This document shows, piece after piece, positions 1-5,183 of a DNA stretch of 5,279 nucleotides; position 1 is the stretch's first letter, and each line of letters starts with the position of its first letter. This DNA is from JABFSC01 sp031389045. GTDB taxonomy: Bacteria; Desulfobacterota; Binatia; Bin18. The stretch covers positions 1 through 5,279 of the forward strand of contig JANMSE010000322.1 of NCBI GenBank assembly GCA_031389045.1, given 5' to 3'. The notes beneath the pieces were generated by a model. It did not search any database and had not been told where the DNA came from. It saw only the letters and a program-made list of their open reading frames with translations. Position numbers and translations under genes: made by a program.

Positions 1-100
1 AAGTCAAAAGTCAAAAGTCAAAAGTCAAAAGTCAAAAGTCAAAAGTCAAAAGTCAAAAGTCAAAAGTCAAAAGTCAAAAGTCAAAAGTCAAAAGTCAAAA
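1..100. repeat. Perfect heptanucleotide tandem array, unit AAGTCAA
   Basis: Fourteen uninterrupted, identical copies of the 7-bp unit AAGTCAA run from the left edge (1-98), with two more matching bases after them. The array is cut by the window edge, so its true length is unknown. No copy carries a substitution, which points to recent slippage expansion or active homogenisation. On the minus strand the unit reads TTGACTT, giving a T-rich run downstream of the PAP2 gene and its following hairpin. Heptanucleotide arrays are known in cyanobacteria and other bacteria; a function here is not established. Confidence 0.97.
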
Positions 101-109
101 ATAAGAAGA

Positions 110-136
110 CGTAGGGTGCGCTCCGCGCACCCTACG
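110..136 (-). terminator. GC-rich hairpin followed by T-rich tract; possible terminator of the minus-strand genes
   Basis: A perfect 11-bp stem (110-120 pairing with 126-136) closes a 5-nt loop. Read on the minus strand, the direction of the PAP2 gene ending at 232, it is followed by TCTTCT and then TATTTTTGACTTTT from the heptad array. This resembles an intrinsic terminator with a displaced and interrupted U-tract, about 95 nt after the stop codon. The stem also resembles dispersed hairpin repeats built on a GTAGGGTGCG-type arm, so it could instead be a REP-like repeat that serves incidentally as a terminator. Confidence 0.45.
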
Positions 137-163
137 ATGAAGAAGCACGAACCCCTTCCTCCA

Positions 164-247
164 AGTCTCCAGTCTCCAGCCTCCAGCCTCCAGTCTCCAG
201 TCTCCAGCCTCCAGCCTCCAGTCGAAATCTTCTAGTTTCCAGCCTCA
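164..247. repeat. Second heptanucleotide array, unit AG(T/C)CTCC, with decayed extension
   Basis: Eight clean 7-bp units run from 164 to 219. The variable third base follows the order T,T,C,C,T,T,C,C, so the array is two identical 28-bp blocks (164-191 and 192-219): a higher-order period above the heptad. From 220 onward, four degenerate units stay in exact 7-bp phase (AGTCGAA, ATCTTCT, AGTTTCC, AGCCTCA), ending at 247. This tail includes the stop codon (232-234) and final codons of the PAP2 gene on the minus strand, so the array has either grown out of or eroded into the gene's 3' end. Confidence 0.9.
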
Positions 248-1350
248 ACGAAAAGCGCCAGTTGCCGGAACGCGACGGCGACCGCTGGTTCAGAGGAGGG
301 ATTGGTCCAGGTGCGAAACGTCAACGTGTTAGCCCCTGGGTTGAGTAGCGCGGGGTCGAGCGTCACTTCATACCGCCGCCAGCCGCGCGACAAAAACACC
401 CGCTGCACGGGCGCATGATTCATCGAAATGTCGAGCGGGAAACAGCCGTGCTCCTTGTTGGCAATGGCTGGGCGCACGGCGAATTGCATGACATACGCCT
501 GACGCGCGGGCAGTTCGACCTTCACACTCGCCTCGCCATAGTACATCCACATAATGGAACCCGCGGGTTCGTGGCTCTGTTCACCCCAAGTCCCTTGGAA
601 GATAGCGGGAGAAGGCACATCGCCAAAGGAAAAGGACAACAGTGGCTGCTGGGTGCGGCTCATCACCGATGGTAAGGCCACGCGTATGTGCGGGACGTAG
701 TGAAACAGCGGATACGCGAGCGCGAACCCCACACACGCGGGCGCGAAATGGCGCGCGAGACTCCGTCCCGGCGGACGCACCGCCGCGAAGCAAAACCAGG
801 CGCTGGCGAACAACGCACTGCCGACAATATCGCTCACCCAGTGATGCGCCAGATACAGGCGCTGCCATATCACCGCCGCGACACAGACGAGGAGCACACT
901 CCCACCGATCCCCTTCTTCCAGATGGTCGTGCGTTGTTGCAGGAGGAAGTAGCCTAACGTACCCGCCAAGAGGAACGCGCCGACGGTATGGCCACTGGGA
1001 AAACTGTTGCCGGTGAACAAGGGTGGCAACGTACTCGGTCGCGCCCGCTCAAAGAGGGTCTTCAGCAGCTCCGCGAACAAACTCCCCAGCACGATGAGCA
1101 CGACGCCATGGGTGCCTTCTGTCCACCGCCGCTGGTACCCCAACCACATCAGCGTGAGCACGCTCAGCACGATCAACGAACCCAGTGGCCACTCGGAAAG
1201 GAAAAGGTTCGTGACGGTGCAGGACCGATGCGCTGCGATCCAGTTGTAGGCAGCGGCGTCAAGGGGCACGAGGGTCGAGAGGAAGAACATCTCCCCGCAC
1301 GCAAGGACAAGAAACACGAGAGCGAGCCGACGAGAGGTGTTAAGCGTCAA
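232..1350 (-). CDS. PAP2-family membrane phosphatase with C-terminal beta-rich domain
   Basis: This 372-residue protein is an integral-membrane type 2 phosphatidic acid phosphatase-like enzyme. The full signature is visible: K97-x6-R104-P105, P118-S119-G120-H121 and R164-x5-H170-x3-D174, where H121 and H170 are the expected catalytic histidines. Family members dephosphorylate lipid phosphates such as undecaprenyl pyrophosphate or phosphatidate at the membrane; the substrate here is unknown. Hydrophobic segments lie near 9-28, 58-72, 82-96, 123-137, 149-163, 175-191 and 204-218. Residues 219-372 form an additional soluble, beta-rich part with alternating hydrophobic strands and many aromatics, absent from minimal PAP2 enzymes and reminiscent of a carbohydrate-binding-like sandwich (inference). 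The start is TTG at 1350, overlapping the upstream gene by 11 bp. The next Met, residue 21, would remove the first membrane helix, so TTG is preferred. A GGAAG lies 12 nt upstream, a rather long spacing. Confidence 0.9.
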   Translation of the reverse strand: MTLNTSRRLALVFLVLACGEMFFLSTLVPLDAAAYNWIAAHRSCTVTNLFLSEWPLGSLIVLSVLTLMWLGYQRRWTEGTHGVVLIVLGSLFAELLKTLFERARPSTLPPLFTGNSFPSGHTVGAFLLAGTLGYFLLQQRTTIWKKGIGGSVLLVCVAAVIWQRLYLAHHWVSDIVGSALFASAWFCFAAVRPPGRSLARHFAPACVGFALAYPLFHYVPHIRVALPSVMSRTQQPLLSFSFGDVPSPAIFQGTWGEQSHEPAGSIMWMYYGEASVKVELPARQAYVMQFAVRPAIANKEHGCFPLDISMNHAPVQRVFLSRGWRRYEVTLDPALLNPGANTLTFRTWTNPSSEPAVAVAFRQLALFVEAGN

Positions 1351-1759
1351 AGGTTTTGATCGCTTCCGCGCGCGCCCATTCCATGTTGTGGCGGTGGCGA
1401 TTCGCCATCTCTTTCAGGAAAGCGGCGATGTCTGGGGGAGGAGCAAGTATGAGGGTCTGTTCAATCTTGCGGGCCACCCAGGCTTGTCCACGTGAGAGGA
1501 GATTGATCTGCTCATGCAGGCTGGCGACGCGTAAGACTTTATCGGCGAAATCGCCAGTCTTCTGGGAGGGCGTTCCGCCATGTAAGCGAATCAGCCCTTC
1601 GAGGATCGCAGTGTCGCTGACTTCGACATCCGTGAAATTGGCGAACAACGCTTGCGTTTGTGGATCAGCGGTCTCCTGTGACATGGCGTCCAGGAGCTGA
1701 TGGCCCGCGCGTTCGGCTTCGAGGAGACGATTCAAAAGGGCTTCCAGTTCAGGCTTCAT
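1340..1759 (-). CDS. Ferritin-like DUF6306-family protein
   Basis: A small, all-helical soluble protein, 139 residues from ATG at 1759. It resembles the DUF6306 family of uncharacterised ferritin-like bundles. The recognisable pieces are LLEAERAGHQ near residues 12-21, FTDVEVSD near 42-49, LHGGTPSQKTGDF near 59-71, LLSRGQAWVARKIEQ near 87-101 and a histidine-rich last helix (NRHRHNME near 120-127). Conserved E and H residues in the helices could form a metal site, as in ferritin-like folds, but this is not shown and the function is unknown. The reading frame stays open upstream to GTG at 1855, and ATG at 1771 is also possible. I prefer 1759 because family similarity begins there and the extra 32 residues look like translated intergenic DNA. 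None of the three starts has a strong ribosome site. The stop overlaps the start of the PAP2 gene. Confidence 0.8.
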   Translation of the reverse strand: MKPELEALLNRLLEAERAGHQLLDAMSQETADPQTQALFANFTDVEVSDTAILEGLIRLHGGTPSQKTGDFADKVLRVASLHEQINLLSRGQAWVARKIEQTLILAPPPDIAAFLKEMANRHRHNMEWARAEAIKTFDA

Positions 1760-1863
1760 TATGACAGGCATCTTGGCGTAGAAACCGCACAGCGTCAAAC
1801 CAGGGGCGCGCGCCCCGTGACCCCAAGTATTGACGTTGACGCTGAGAGTCGTCACGCGATGAC
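1760..1863. promoter_or_regulatory. Intergenic region with nested dyad symmetry and a candidate -35 box
   Basis: This gap lies between the zinc-finger antitoxin and the DUF6306 gene. It contains the perfect 14-bp palindrome GGGGCGCGCGCCCC (1803-1816), enclosed by a 9-bp inverted repeat: CAGCGTCAA at 1790-1798 and TTGACGCTG at 1836-1844. On the minus strand a TTGACG box (1796-1791 is its core side) precedes a weak CAAGAT by 17 nt, a plausible but poor sigma-70-like promoter for the DUF6306/PAP2 pair. The dyads could be an operator, an RNA hairpin or an attenuator; sequence alone does not decide. Confidence 0.4.
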
Positions 1864-2112
1864 TCAGCTCAGGGCCATCCCATACTCGGCAAGCGGAAAG
1901 CTGAGGGTTTTCTTGATCTTCCCGCGATGCTTGGCAATCTCTTCCAACCGTTTATATACAGGCGCGTCAAAATACTGCTCATGGCATCTCGCGCAGACCC
2001 ACGTCGGGACATGATCCACATAGATTGTGTGTCCCTGGAAATGGAATCTGGCACGCGTCACGCTGTGTTGCATTGTCCCTTCACAAAATTCGCATGGATC
2101 AGCTTCTTGCAT
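1864..2112 (-). CDS. YgiT-type zinc-finger antitoxin (MqsA N-terminal-like)
   Basis: An 82-residue protein with two CxxC knuckles, C7-x2-C10 and C40-x2-C43, separated by a short beta-rich stretch (TRARFHFQGHTIYVDHVP). This is the zinc-binding layout of YgiT/MqsA N-terminal domains, and the phrase VPTWVCARCHEQYFD is typical of it. MqsA-like proteins neutralise a partner toxin. The partner here is probably the DUF4258 protein encoded just upstream, 12 bp away, in the toxin-first order of mqsRA. After the second knuckle only about 39 residues remain (a charged helix around LEEIAKHRGKIKK, then a short tail). There is no helix-turn-helix domain like that of full MqsA, so operon autoregulation by this protein alone is doubtful. 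The ATG at 2112 has a good AAGGA ribosome site embedded in the 3' end of the toxin gene region. Confidence 0.88.
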   Translation of the reverse strand: MQEADPCEFCEGTMQHSVTRARFHFQGHTIYVDHVPTWVCARCHEQYFDAPVYKRLEEIAKHRGKIKKTLSFPLAEYGMALS

Positions 2113-2124
2113 GTCTTTTCCTTC

Positions 2125-2406
2125 TTACGCTTCTTCTTTTTGATAGGCAGTAATTATTAACAAAATGCCGGACGGAAGAAAACGACATACGATATACCCA
2201 TGCCGACCATCCGCGGTTGTCCCCAAGATTTCATATCGAGTTCCCCGCGGATCATGGGTGAATCGGCGGATGACTTCCCCTGTCAGGATGATCGTTTCAA
2301 TATCGCGCGATTCAAGGTCATCCTCGGCCATCTCCTCGTTCGCATGTGAGCTAATACGATACCTCTGTTCGCGAATCGCTTGCTGCATACGAGCATGTGT
2401 CGCCAT
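2125..2406 (-). CDS. DUF4258-family toxin (RelE/MqsR-like, predicted)
   Basis: A 93-residue protein matching DUF4258, a family commonly paired with YgiT-type zinc-finger proteins. Visible hallmarks are the N-terminal RYRISSHANEEMAEDDLESRD segment (H21, E24, E25, D35), the G43-E-V-I-R-R strand, the DPRGTRYEILG segment (R54, G55, Y58), the VCRF strand and the C-terminal LLIITAYQ strand. DUF4258 proteins are predicted to adopt a RelE-like fold and act as mRNA-interfering toxins; the exact activity here is inferred. The ATG at 2406 has AGGA seven nucleotides upstream. An alternative ATG at residue 7 lacks this support. The gene is first in a minus-strand cluster and leads directly into the antitoxin. 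It appears intact, with no frameshift. Confidence 0.87.
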   Translation of the reverse strand: MATHARMQQAIREQRYRISSHANEEMAEDDLESRDIETIILTGEVIRRFTHDPRGTRYEILGTTADGRHGYIVCRFLPSGILLIITAYQKEEA

Positions 2407-2578
2407 TCGATTGTCCTACGCCGCGAGAGCGTTGCCTATTGATGAATACACCGGCTTTCATTTCGTATCATCGCTAACCCCGAACTCCTCACCCATCAAG
2501 TCTGGTCATACCCCCTCCTTTTCTGCTAGGTAGACCCTTATCCTGCTTGTTGAAGTAGGGTCAAGGGAAGGACAATCC
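2407..2578. promoter_or_regulatory. Divergent intergenic region between toxin-antitoxin and argE-like gene
   Basis: This 172-bp spacer must hold the promoters for both directions, but no hexamer pair is convincing. An imperfect inverted repeat, GATGAATAC (2441-2449) with GTATCATC (2465-2472), lies 35-66 bp ahead of the toxin start and could be its operator. On the plus side, TATCCT (2539-2544) is a weak -10 candidate. The inverted repeat GACCCT (2533-2538)/AGGGTC (2557-2562) could form a hairpin just before the argE ribosome site GGAAGGA (2566-2572), which sits 6 nt from the ATG at 2579. Confidence 0.4.
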
Positions 2579-3763
2579 ATGAGTCGTTACCTACAAGAAG
2601 TGGCAAGCCGGTTGGTGAGCTACGATACCGTCAGTACCAAGAGCAACACCGAAGCGACAGAATATCTTGGCGAACACTTGGACCGGCACGGTTTTCGTGT
2701 GGCCTATCATCGCACGGACATCGCTGGAGTCGCGAAGGTCAATCTGGTCGCGTGCGCGGGACCACCGAAACCCGATGGTCTCATCATCTCTGGCCATATT
2801 GACGTGGTGCCTTTTACTGGACAACCAGGCTGGCAACGTGACCCACTCCACCTGGAAGTGACCGAGGATCGCGTCTACGGGCGCGGGACATCGGACATGA
2901 AAGTGTTCTTAGCGCAGTGTGTCGATGCCGCGTCACAACTCGACCTGGCGACGCTCAAGCGCCCGCTGGCATTTATTTTTACAGCGGATGAAGAGATTGG
3001 CTGCTTAGGGGCCGCGCGCTTGCTGCCAGCGCTGCCTGAGTATTTCCACGAGATCCCCCAGCCTCGGTTGGCGTGGATCGGCGAGCCGACGTCATACCAG
3101 GTCTTTCATACGCATAAAGGGGTGGTGATTTTCACTGTGAAAGTACAGGGACGCGGAGGACACAGCAGCGTCCCAGAACAAGGCGTGAACGCGATTGCCG
3201 TCATGGGCAAAGCCATTGATGCGATTGGACGGTATCAAGCCGAGTTGCGCACCCAACGGTCGGCGACCTTTGCCCAAATTTTTCCCGAATCGCCCTACAC
3301 GACCCTCAATTTTGGCAGTGTCCGTGGCGGGACAGCGGCCAATATGATCGCCGAAGAATGTGTCCTCCAGGTGAGCTACCGTCCGTTGCCGCAAGGCGAT
3401 CCATTGGACGCCTATCGTGAGATCGTGCAACGGCTACAAGCCATTGACATGCGTGACTATGGGTCACCTGAGCAGCGGGCGACGATTGAGTGTAGTGAAC
3501 CGTTCGCCGTGCATCCTTTGCTCTCGCCGCGGGCAACCCCGCTGGAAGGAGTCTTGTTCGGACTCCTGAATCGACAGACCAGTGGTGGAGCGCCTTTCGC
3601 GACTGATGGGGGTGAGTTCGCACGAGTGGGCATTACCTCGTTGATATGTGGCCCTGGCGATCTGGAGCAGGCGCATCAACCTAATGAAAGCATGCGCCGT
3701 GACGCGTTCGAGAACGGCACGCGGACCATCTTGGATGTCATCCAGCGGATGTGTGGGGCGTGA
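2579..3763 (+). CDS. argE: Acetylornithine deacetylase (M20 family, ArgE type)
   Basis: A 394-residue cytoplasmic metallohydrolase that should remove the acetyl group from N2-acetylornithine to give ornithine in arginine biosynthesis. The M20 dimetal site is complete: SGHIDVVP with H73 and D75, GRGTSDMK with bridging D106, TADEEIG with catalytic E138 and ligand E139, IGEPTS with E169, and the C-terminal GDLEQAHQPNE with H366. The middle dimerisation domain starts near HKGVVIFTVKVQGRGGHSS (about 180-197, H195) and includes NMIAEECVLQVSYRPLP. The CGPGDLEQAHQPNE ending and ATDGGEF (341-347) are characteristic of ArgE rather than of DapE. The length is normal for the family. The start is well supported by GGAAGGA six nucleotides upstream. 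It stands alone on this strand, with no other arginine gene in view. A relative acting on another N-acyl amino acid cannot be excluded. Confidence 0.93.
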   Translation: MSRYLQEVASRLVSYDTVSTKSNTEATEYLGEHLDRHGFRVAYHRTDIAGVAKVNLVACAGPPKPDGLIISGHIDVVPFTGQPGWQRDPLHLEVTEDRVYGRGTSDMKVFLAQCVDAASQLDLATLKRPLAFIFTADEEIGCLGAARLLPALPEYFHEIPQPRLAWIGEPTSYQVFHTHKGVVIFTVKVQGRGGHSSVPEQGVNAIAVMGKAIDAIGRYQAELRTQRSATFAQIFPESPYTTLNFGSVRGGTAANMIAEECVLQVSYRPLPQGDPLDAYREIVQRLQAIDMRDYGSPEQRATIECSEPFAVHPLLSPRATPLEGVLFGLLNRQTSGGAPFATDGGEFARVGITSLICGPGDLEQAHQPNESMRRDAFENGTRTILDVIQRMCGA

Positions 3764-3772
3764 CCGCGGTCA
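3761..3772. other. Perfect palindrome formed by two convergent stop codons
   Basis: TGACCGCGGTCA is a perfect 12-bp palindrome. Its left TGA (3761-3763) is the stop of the argE-like gene and its right TCA (3770-3772) is the TGA stop of the CDF gene read from the other strand. Only 6 bp separate the two coding regions. There is no hairpin with a T-tract nearby, so no intrinsic terminator is visible for either gene. Confidence 0.9.
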
Positions 3773-4825
3773 AGACCGGGGAGGAAAGTCGCCAAACGCA
3801 CCTGGGATCTCCGGTACGTAGGGAAACAACGGAGTTTCCTCGATGGCTGATTCGACGGTCCACGGCAGCGAGGTTCGATGATTGACGGCGCGCACTGGGC
3901 AGTCGGGCATTTGACAGAATGGACAGTGATGAGAGGTGCAAGGATCGATGTGGACCAGCACTTCTCCATGTCCCCCGAGATGCTCGACAAGCCACTCCTC
4001 CACCGCGCTTTCCGCGGCGTGACTTTGTTCCAGATTCCAGTAGCGTGGCAACGTCAGATGAAAATCGACATGATGGCGAATGCCCGAGTGCCAGGAGCGC
4101 AGATGGTGGAGATCAATCCATTCAGGGCGACGAACATGTTGGAGCGACTCAACGATGCTGCGCAGCACTGTTTCATCGGCTTCATCCATGAGGTGGCTGA
4201 CGGATTGGCGCACCAAATGAAATCCTGAAAACAGAATGTTCAATGCCACGGCAATGGCGGTGATCGCATCCAGGACGAGCCATCCCGTCGTCCACGCCAA
4301 CACCAAGCCGACGACGACTCCCACACTAGTATAGACGTCGGTGAGTAAGTGTTGGCCATCCGCGGTCAGGGCAAACGAGCGTGTGCATTTGCCAGTCCGA
4401 ATCAGGAAAAGGCCCAGGGCAGCGTTAATCCCCGCGGTTGCTAGGATGAGGGCAATACCGAGATCAAGCTGCACGAGGGGAGCGGGAGCGAAGAGCGCTG
4501 GGCTCGCATGCCAGCCAATCGCCAGCGCGGCCAAGATAATCAGCGCGCCCTCGAAGCCAGCCGAAAAGGATTCGACTTTTCCATGTCCGTAGGGATGGGT
4601 CCGATCCGGCGGTTCGGCGCTGAGTTGAATGCTGTACAAGGCAAAGAGACTCGCGACGACATTGATGATCGACTCTAGGGCATCGGAAAAAATGGCTTTT
4701 GAGCCGGTCCAATAGGCGGCGAGAAATTTGACGCCCAGTAAGATGACGCCAACGACAACCGAAGCGGCGATCGCTCGACGGCGAAGGCGGAATTCACTGG
4801 ATAGTGGGGAAGCAAAGGTCTCCAT
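3770..4825 (-). CDS. Cation diffusion facilitator (CDF) family metal transporter
   Basis: A 351-residue inner-membrane transporter expected to export divalent cations such as Zn, Fe, Mn or Co by proton antiport. Six hydrophobic helices lie roughly at 18-39, 43-65, 89-107, 119-143, 164-180 and 181-203, followed by a cytoplasmic domain from about 210. In the transport site, helix 5 carries H159-x3-D163 as in E. coli YiiP. Helix 2 reads SDALESIINV, placing E51 and N55 where YiiP has two aspartates. Also visible are HPYGHGKVESF after helix 2 and the SHLMDEA segment opening the cytoplasmic domain. The tail (about 292-315) holds a cluster C296-x4-C301-x2-C304-x4-C309 with adjacent histidines, a possible extra metal site. 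ATG at 4825 is preferred because family similarity starts near residue 12. TTG at 4882 would add 19 proline-rich residues. GGAG lies only 1 nt from the ATG, too close for normal ribosome binding. Confidence 0.9.
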   Translation of the reverse strand: METFASPLSSEFRLRRRAIAASVVVGVILLGVKFLAAYWTGSKAIFSDALESIINVVASLFALYSIQLSAEPPDRTHPYGHGKVESFSAGFEGALIILAALAIGWHASPALFAPAPLVQLDLGIALILATAGINAALGLFLIRTGKCTRSFALTADGQHLLTDVYTSVGVVVGLVLAWTTGWLVLDAITAIAVALNILFSGFHLVRQSVSHLMDEADETVLRSIVESLQHVRRPEWIDLHHLRSWHSGIRHHVDFHLTLPRYWNLEQSHAAESAVEEWLVEHLGGHGEVLVHIDPCTSHHCPFCQMPDCPVRAVNHRTSLPWTVESAIEETPLFPYVPEIPGAFGDFPPRS

Positions 4826-4897
4826 GCTCCGGGGAGTGTAGCCAAAAAGAGCTGGATCAGCGAGAGGAGGACGGACAAGCAAGCTGGATTACGATGA

Positions 4898-4927
4898 GAC
4901 TGAGTCTGCTGAGAGGCTGACTCGGTC
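4898..4927. other. Inverted repeat upstream of the CDF gene
   Basis: GACTGAGTC (4898-4906) and GACTCGGTC (4919-4927) form 9-bp arms with one mismatch (a G-U pair in one RNA strand) around a 12-nt loop. It lies about 75-100 bp upstream of the CDF ATG. It could be an operator or a leader hairpin for the metal transporter; no known metal-regulator motif is recognised. Confidence 0.35.
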
Positions 4928-4942
4928 CGCTACGAGCGCAAT

Positions 4943-5140
4943 GGCATTAAGTTAAGCCCTCGGATCATTGCCCACCTCGCGGACCGGGGGTTGAAACCCC
5001 CGGCTACCCTCAAATGCCGCTCTGCGGCATATCTGGCCTCGCGGAGCGAGGCAATGAGGGTAGCCGGGGAGTTCAGTCCCCGGCGGGTGGAGGCGCGAGG
5101 CCGGCTTCCATCACGACAAAGCGCCCCTTAACTTAATGCC
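4943..5140. mobile_element. 198-bp nested inverted-repeat element (MITE-like or IS end)
   Basis: Perfect 14-bp terminal inverted repeats, GGCATTAAGTTAAG (4943-4956) and its reverse complement (5127-5140), bound a GC-rich non-coding core. Within it, 15-bp arms (4998-5012 and 5055-5069) pair perfectly. Four local hairpins also occur: A 4984-5003, B 5014-5030, C 5036-5052 and D 5064-5083. Hairpins A and D are inverted near-copies of each other (about 16 of 20 positions), and B and C match loosely. The inner parts share one centre near 5033. No target-site duplication is obvious. Its closeness to a transposase start suggests a MITE mobilised by that family, or the structured left end of the insertion sequence itself. 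No open reading frame of note lies inside. Confidence 0.65.
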
Positions 5141-5170
5141 TCACCTTACGCGCCAGGGGCAAAAAAGGTG

Positions 5171-5183
5171 TAGAATCGCCGGT
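5171..5183 (+). promoter_or_regulatory. Candidate -10 box of the transposase gene, possibly leaderless
   Basis: TAGAAT (5171-5176) matches the -10 consensus at five of six positions and ends 7 nt before the ATG at 5184. Transcription would then start at or beside the start codon. No good -35 box stands at the usual distance, and no ribosome site is properly spaced (AAGGTG ends 13 nt from the ATG). A leaderless transcript is a reasonable inference, not proven. Confidence 0.4.

Noticed and set aside
1..98. Minus-strand TTGACT every 7 bp, like a ladder of -35 promoter boxes
   Set aside because: It follows automatically from the repeat unit; no matching -10 element stands at a proper distance within the array, so it is not evidence of promoters.
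1..219. Possible CRISPR array
   Set aside because: Units are 7 bp with no spacers between them, so these are simple tandem repeats.
415..1359. Several plus-strand open frames opposite the PAP2 gene
   Set aside because: They are rich in Arg and Pro/His, have no family resemblance, and lie antisense to a gene with complete PAP2 motifs.
1760..1855. 32-residue N-terminal extension of the DUF6306 protein from GTG at 1855
   Set aside because: The residues look like translated palindromic intergenic DNA and precede the recognisable family region; kept only as an alternative start.
3092..3679. Minus-strand open frames inside the argE-like gene
   Set aside because: Shadow frames of a strongly conserved M20 enzyme, without recognisable motifs.
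4826..4882. TTG start adding 19 residues to the CDF transporter
   Set aside because: The extension is proline-rich and unlike family N-termini, and no ribosome site precedes the TTG; the ATG at 4825 is also imperfect, so some doubt remains.
4984..5083. tRNA, riboswitch or other known structured RNA
   Set aside because: The hairpins do not form a cloverleaf or any known riboswitch core, and the bounding terminal repeats favour a mobile element.
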